From contig CAVVWN010000008.1 of NCBI GenBank assembly GCA_963752045.1, positions 1,488,001 through 1,552,000 on the forward strand: a DNA stretch of 64,000 nucleotides. Reading direction: 5' to 3'. The notes below the pieces were generated by a model. It saw nothing but the letters and a program-made list of their open reading frames with translations. It ran no database searches and was not told the origin of the DNA. Every line of letters begins with the position of its first letter. Position 1 is the stretch's first letter. The DNA comes from DATKDF01 sp963752045 (GTDB lineage Bacteria > Acidobacteriota > Vicinamibacteria > Vicinamibacterales > SCN-69-37). Position numbers and translations under genes: made by a program. Shown here in pieces: positions 60,507 to 64,000 of the stretch.

Positions 60507-61015
60507 TGCTGCGCCCGATCGTGCGCCTGGGCACGGCCGGCCTCTCCGAGCCGGCCAGACCCGTGGCTGAAGTCACCGACGACATCCGCGCCCTCATCGA
60601 CGACATGGTCGACACGATGTATGCCGCTCCCGGCATCGGCCTGGCCGCTCCACAGGTGGGCGTCCCGCTGCGCGTCTGCGTCATCGACCTGAGCGTGGGC
60701 CGGCGCGGCGGCGAGCTCTTCACCCTGGTCAACCCCGAATTCGTCGAGCGCTCCGGCATGCAGCTCGAGGAAGAAGGCTGCCTGAGCGTGCCCGGCTTCA
60801 CGGCAACCGTCGCCCGTCCGGAGAGGGCCGTCGTCCGCGCCCTCGACCGGTCGGGCGCCGAACGCGTGATTGAGGGGACCGGCCTGCTTGCGCGCGCCCT
60901 TCAGCACGAGCTCGACCACCTGGACGGCAAGCTGTTTCTCGACCGCCTGCGCGGGATCCAGCGCGACGTCATCGTCCGAAAGGTGCGGAAGCTGCAACGA
61001 CAGGGCAAATGGTAG
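60506..61015 (+). CDS. def: Peptide deformylase
   Basis: Removes the formyl group from nascent N-terminal methionine. The 169-residue protein (start MLRPIVRLG) has the three signature motifs: GIGLAAPQVG (about 48-57), EEGCLSVPG (metal Cys, about 92-100) and QHELDHLDG (metal His pair, about 134-142). The ATG shares one base with the aroC stop. It overlaps fmt by seven bases, the classic def-fmt-rsmB order. Confidence 0.96.
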   Translation: MLRPIVRLGTAGLSEPARPVAEVTDDIRALIDDMVDTMYAAPGIGLAAPQVGVPLRVCVIDLSVGRRGGELFTLVNPEFVERSGMQLEEEGCLSVPGFTATVARPERAVVRALDRSGAERVIEGTGLLARALQHELDHLDGKLFLDRLRGIQRDVIVRKVRKLQRQGKW

Positions 61016-61970
61016 CCGGGCTGCGCCTCGTGTTCTTCGGCACGCCGGCGTTCGCCGTGCCGTCGCTCGGTGCCCTCCTCGGCTCGGGTCATCAGGTCGT
61101 GGCCGTCGTCACGCAGCCGGACCGGCCGCGGGGCCGCGGACAGAAGGTCCGGCCGGGGGAGGTCAAGCAGGCAGCCGTCGCCGCCGGCGTGCCGGTCCTG
61201 CAGCCGCATCGCCTGAATGAACCGGCGTTTCGAGAGGCGCTGGCCGCGGCGGCTCCGGATCTCGGCGTGGTCGCCGCCTACGGCAAACTGCTCCCCGAAG
61301 ACCTGCTGTCCCTGCCGAAGCTGGGGATGATCAACGTGCACGCGTCGTTGCTGCCGCGCTGGAGGGGCGCCGCGCCGATCCATCGCGCGATCCTCGCGGG
61401 CGACACGGTCACGGGCGTCACGATCATGCGTGTCGTCAAGGCACTCGATGCGGGCCCGATGCTCTCAGCAGGGCCAACGCCGATTGACCCGAACGAGACC
61501 AGCGCGGAACTCGAACGGCGGCTCGCCGTGCTCGGGGCGGAGTTGCTCGTGGCCGCGGTCGACCACGTCGAGGCCGGCACGGCAACCGAAACGGCGCAGG
61601 ACGAGGCGGCCGTGACGTACGCCCGCCGGCTCGAGAGACACGAGAGCCAGGTCGACTGGGCGCGGCCCGCGCGCGTGGTGCACAACCAGATACGCGGCCT
61701 GCATCCCTGGCCGCTCGCCTCTGCTCTGTTTCGAGGTCACCGGACGCGTCTACTCAGATCCGTGGTTGCGACAGAGGTGCCGATGGGGGTCGAACCCGGC
61801 ACGATCTCAGCCGTCGGTCCCGACGGCATCGACGTCGCCACACGCCCCGGAGCCGTCCGCATCACCGAGATCCAGGTAGCCGGGAAGGCGGCAATGCCTG
61901 TGTCGCAGTTCCTGCGTGGTCACCCGGCCCAGGTGGGCGACGTCTTCCTTCCCCTACCAGCCGACGCGAA

Positions 61971-61974
<4 letters not shown>
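61009..61974 (+). CDS. fmt: Methionyl-tRNA formyltransferase
   Basis: Formylates initiator Met-tRNA. The 321-residue protein has LVFFGTPAFAVPSLGALLG (about 6-24), VTQPDRPRGRGQKV (basic tRNA-binding loop, about 38-51), the catalytic INVHASLLPRWRGAAPIHRA (Asn and His, about 106-125) and DAGPMLSAGPTPI with catalytic Asp. The C-terminal OB-like domain runs from about 210. It overlaps def by seven and rsmB by four bases. Confidence 0.96.
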
Positions 61975-63327
<1,353 letters not shown>

Positions 63328-63345
63328 TACACTTTTTTCGCCTCA

Positions 63346-64000
63346 ATGCCTTCCGATAGATTCAGGGCCAGCCTCTCCCGCGTCCTTTCACTCGGCCCAG
63401 GCGGCAGGTCCGGCGGGAGCCCGATCCGCGCGCGCGTGTGGACGCTCGGCCGCCTGTTGGTCCTGGCGGTGGCCCTCGGCGCGACATTTGGCCTCTTCTT
63501 TCTTGGCGCCTTCCGAGTCGCTTCGCGTGCCCGTGAGGTGGCCGTGCCCGACTTGCGGGGCCAGTCGCTCGCCGAGGCGGCCGCCGCGCTCGGCGACCTC
63601 GGCCTCAGCATCCGTGTCGACCCGCTGCGACGGTCGGACCCGGACGTCCCGGCCGAGCACGTGGCCTGGCAGGAACCCGAGCCGGGCGCCGTCACCCGTC
63701 AGCAGCGGTCGGTGCGCGTGCGCGTCAGCGACGGACTGCAGGCCCCGGAGATCCCGGATGTCGCCGGACGTCCCGAACGGGCCGTGGATGCCAACCTCGC
63801 CGAGGCCGCCATCGACGTCCTGGCCCGGGCTGAGATCAGGACCCAGGACTATCCGGCGGGCAGCGTCGTCGCGATCGACCCGCCGACCGGCGAGCGGGCA
63901 TCGGCGGTCAATCTGCTCGTCAACCGCGGGGAACAGAGCTCGAGCTACGTCATGCCCGACCTGATCGGCACGTCCGGACGCCAGGCCATCGAGGTGCTCC
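63346..64000 (+). CDS. PASTA-domain membrane protein (partial, 3' end off window)
   Basis: Open frame from the ATG at 63346 to the window edge, 218 codons. A short cytoplasmic Arg/Ser-rich part (about 1-32) precedes one membrane helix (about 33-57: LGRLLVLAVALGATFGLFFL). Repeated extracytoplasmic PASTA modules follow: EVAVPDLRGQSLAEAAAALG (about 65-84), PEIPDVAGRPERAVDANLAE, and a third starting YVMPDLIGTSGRQAIEVL. PASTA domains bind peptidoglycan or muropeptides, usually on Ser/Thr kinases or PBPs; no kinase domain is at the N-terminus. It follows rsmB by 18 bases. Confidence 0.8.
   Translation, partial: MPSDRFRASLSRVLSLGPGGRSGGSPIRARVWTLGRLLVLAVALGATFGLFFLGAFRVASRAREVAVPDLRGQSLAEAAAALGDLGLSIRVDPLRRSDPDVPAEHVAWQEPEPGAVTRQQRSVRVRVSDGLQAPEIPDVAGRPERAVDANLAEAAIDVLARAEIRTQDYPAGSVVAIDPPTGERASAVNLLVNRGEQSSSYVMPDLIGTSGRQAIEVL

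Overview
The window is chromosomal DNA from a high-GC (about two thirds G+C by eye), Gram-negative-type, free-living bacterium. It shows an outer-membrane polysaccharide exporter, lipoprotein and signal peptides, sigma-54 and ECF regulators, an HspR-ClpB-FtsH stress cluster, RNase J, and an FtsK/amidase pair. This mix fits Acidobacteriota, perhaps the Vicinamibacteria branch. The taxonomic call is inference, since there is no rRNA gene in the window. I see no tRNA or rRNA gene, CRISPR array, insertion sequence or phage. No gap between genes exceeds about 290 bases.

Layout. (1) 1-6914, minus strand: an exopolysaccharide export locus running off the left edge. In transcription order it has a NusG/RfaH-like antiterminator, a lipoprotein with Asp-rich repeats, a degenerate sigma-54-type regulator, a small secreted protein, an outer-membrane barrel, a Wza-like exporter and a Wzz-like chain-length protein. 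A good -24/-12 sigma-54 promoter lies upstream. (2) 7054-16140: terC; then hspR-cbpA-clpB-ftsH on plus; then fkbM and rho on minus. (3) 16141-26024, minus: a tightly packed run from pfkB and an ECF sigma/anti-sigma pair through recG, rsmD, coaD, an aminotransferase and glcD to a cyclophilin. (4) 26104-35180, plus: lexA, a DUF3467 gene, nth, a zincin, rsmA, RNase J, ftsK, an AMIN-type amidase and a small membrane protein. (5) 35128-49554, minus: a 14-gene aromatic amino acid supraoperon, aroDE-trpEGDCFBA-chorismate mutase-DAHP synthase-tyrA-aacS-M67 peptidase-pepA. It is preceded by a leader peptide rich in Trp and Tyr codons and a strong intrinsic attenuator. (6) 49612-53604, plus: a SpoIVB-like S55 protein and a secreted propeller-like protein. 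(7) 53639-59188: a second ECF sigma/anti-sigma pair with an autoregulatory-looking promoter, a TPR protein, and a TPR-GAF-sigma-54 regulator. (8) 59287-64000, plus: aroC-def-fmt-rsmB-PASTA protein, cut by the right edge.

Ten apparent single-base frameshifts interrupt otherwise intact genes: clpB, fkbM, the DUF3467 gene, trpG, trpE, aroDE, the TPR-sigma-54 regulator, aroC (twice) and rsmB. Nine look like one-base insertions and one like a one-base deletion, and undoing each restores a normal-length protein. Sequencing or assembly error is much more likely than real decay, so whole corrected spans are given for these genes.

The observations most worth a second look are the Trp/Tyr leader-peptide attenuator controlling a complete shikimate-to-Trp/Tyr supraoperon, and the sigma-54 promoter paired with a catalytically degenerate sigma-54-type regulator in the polysaccharide locus.
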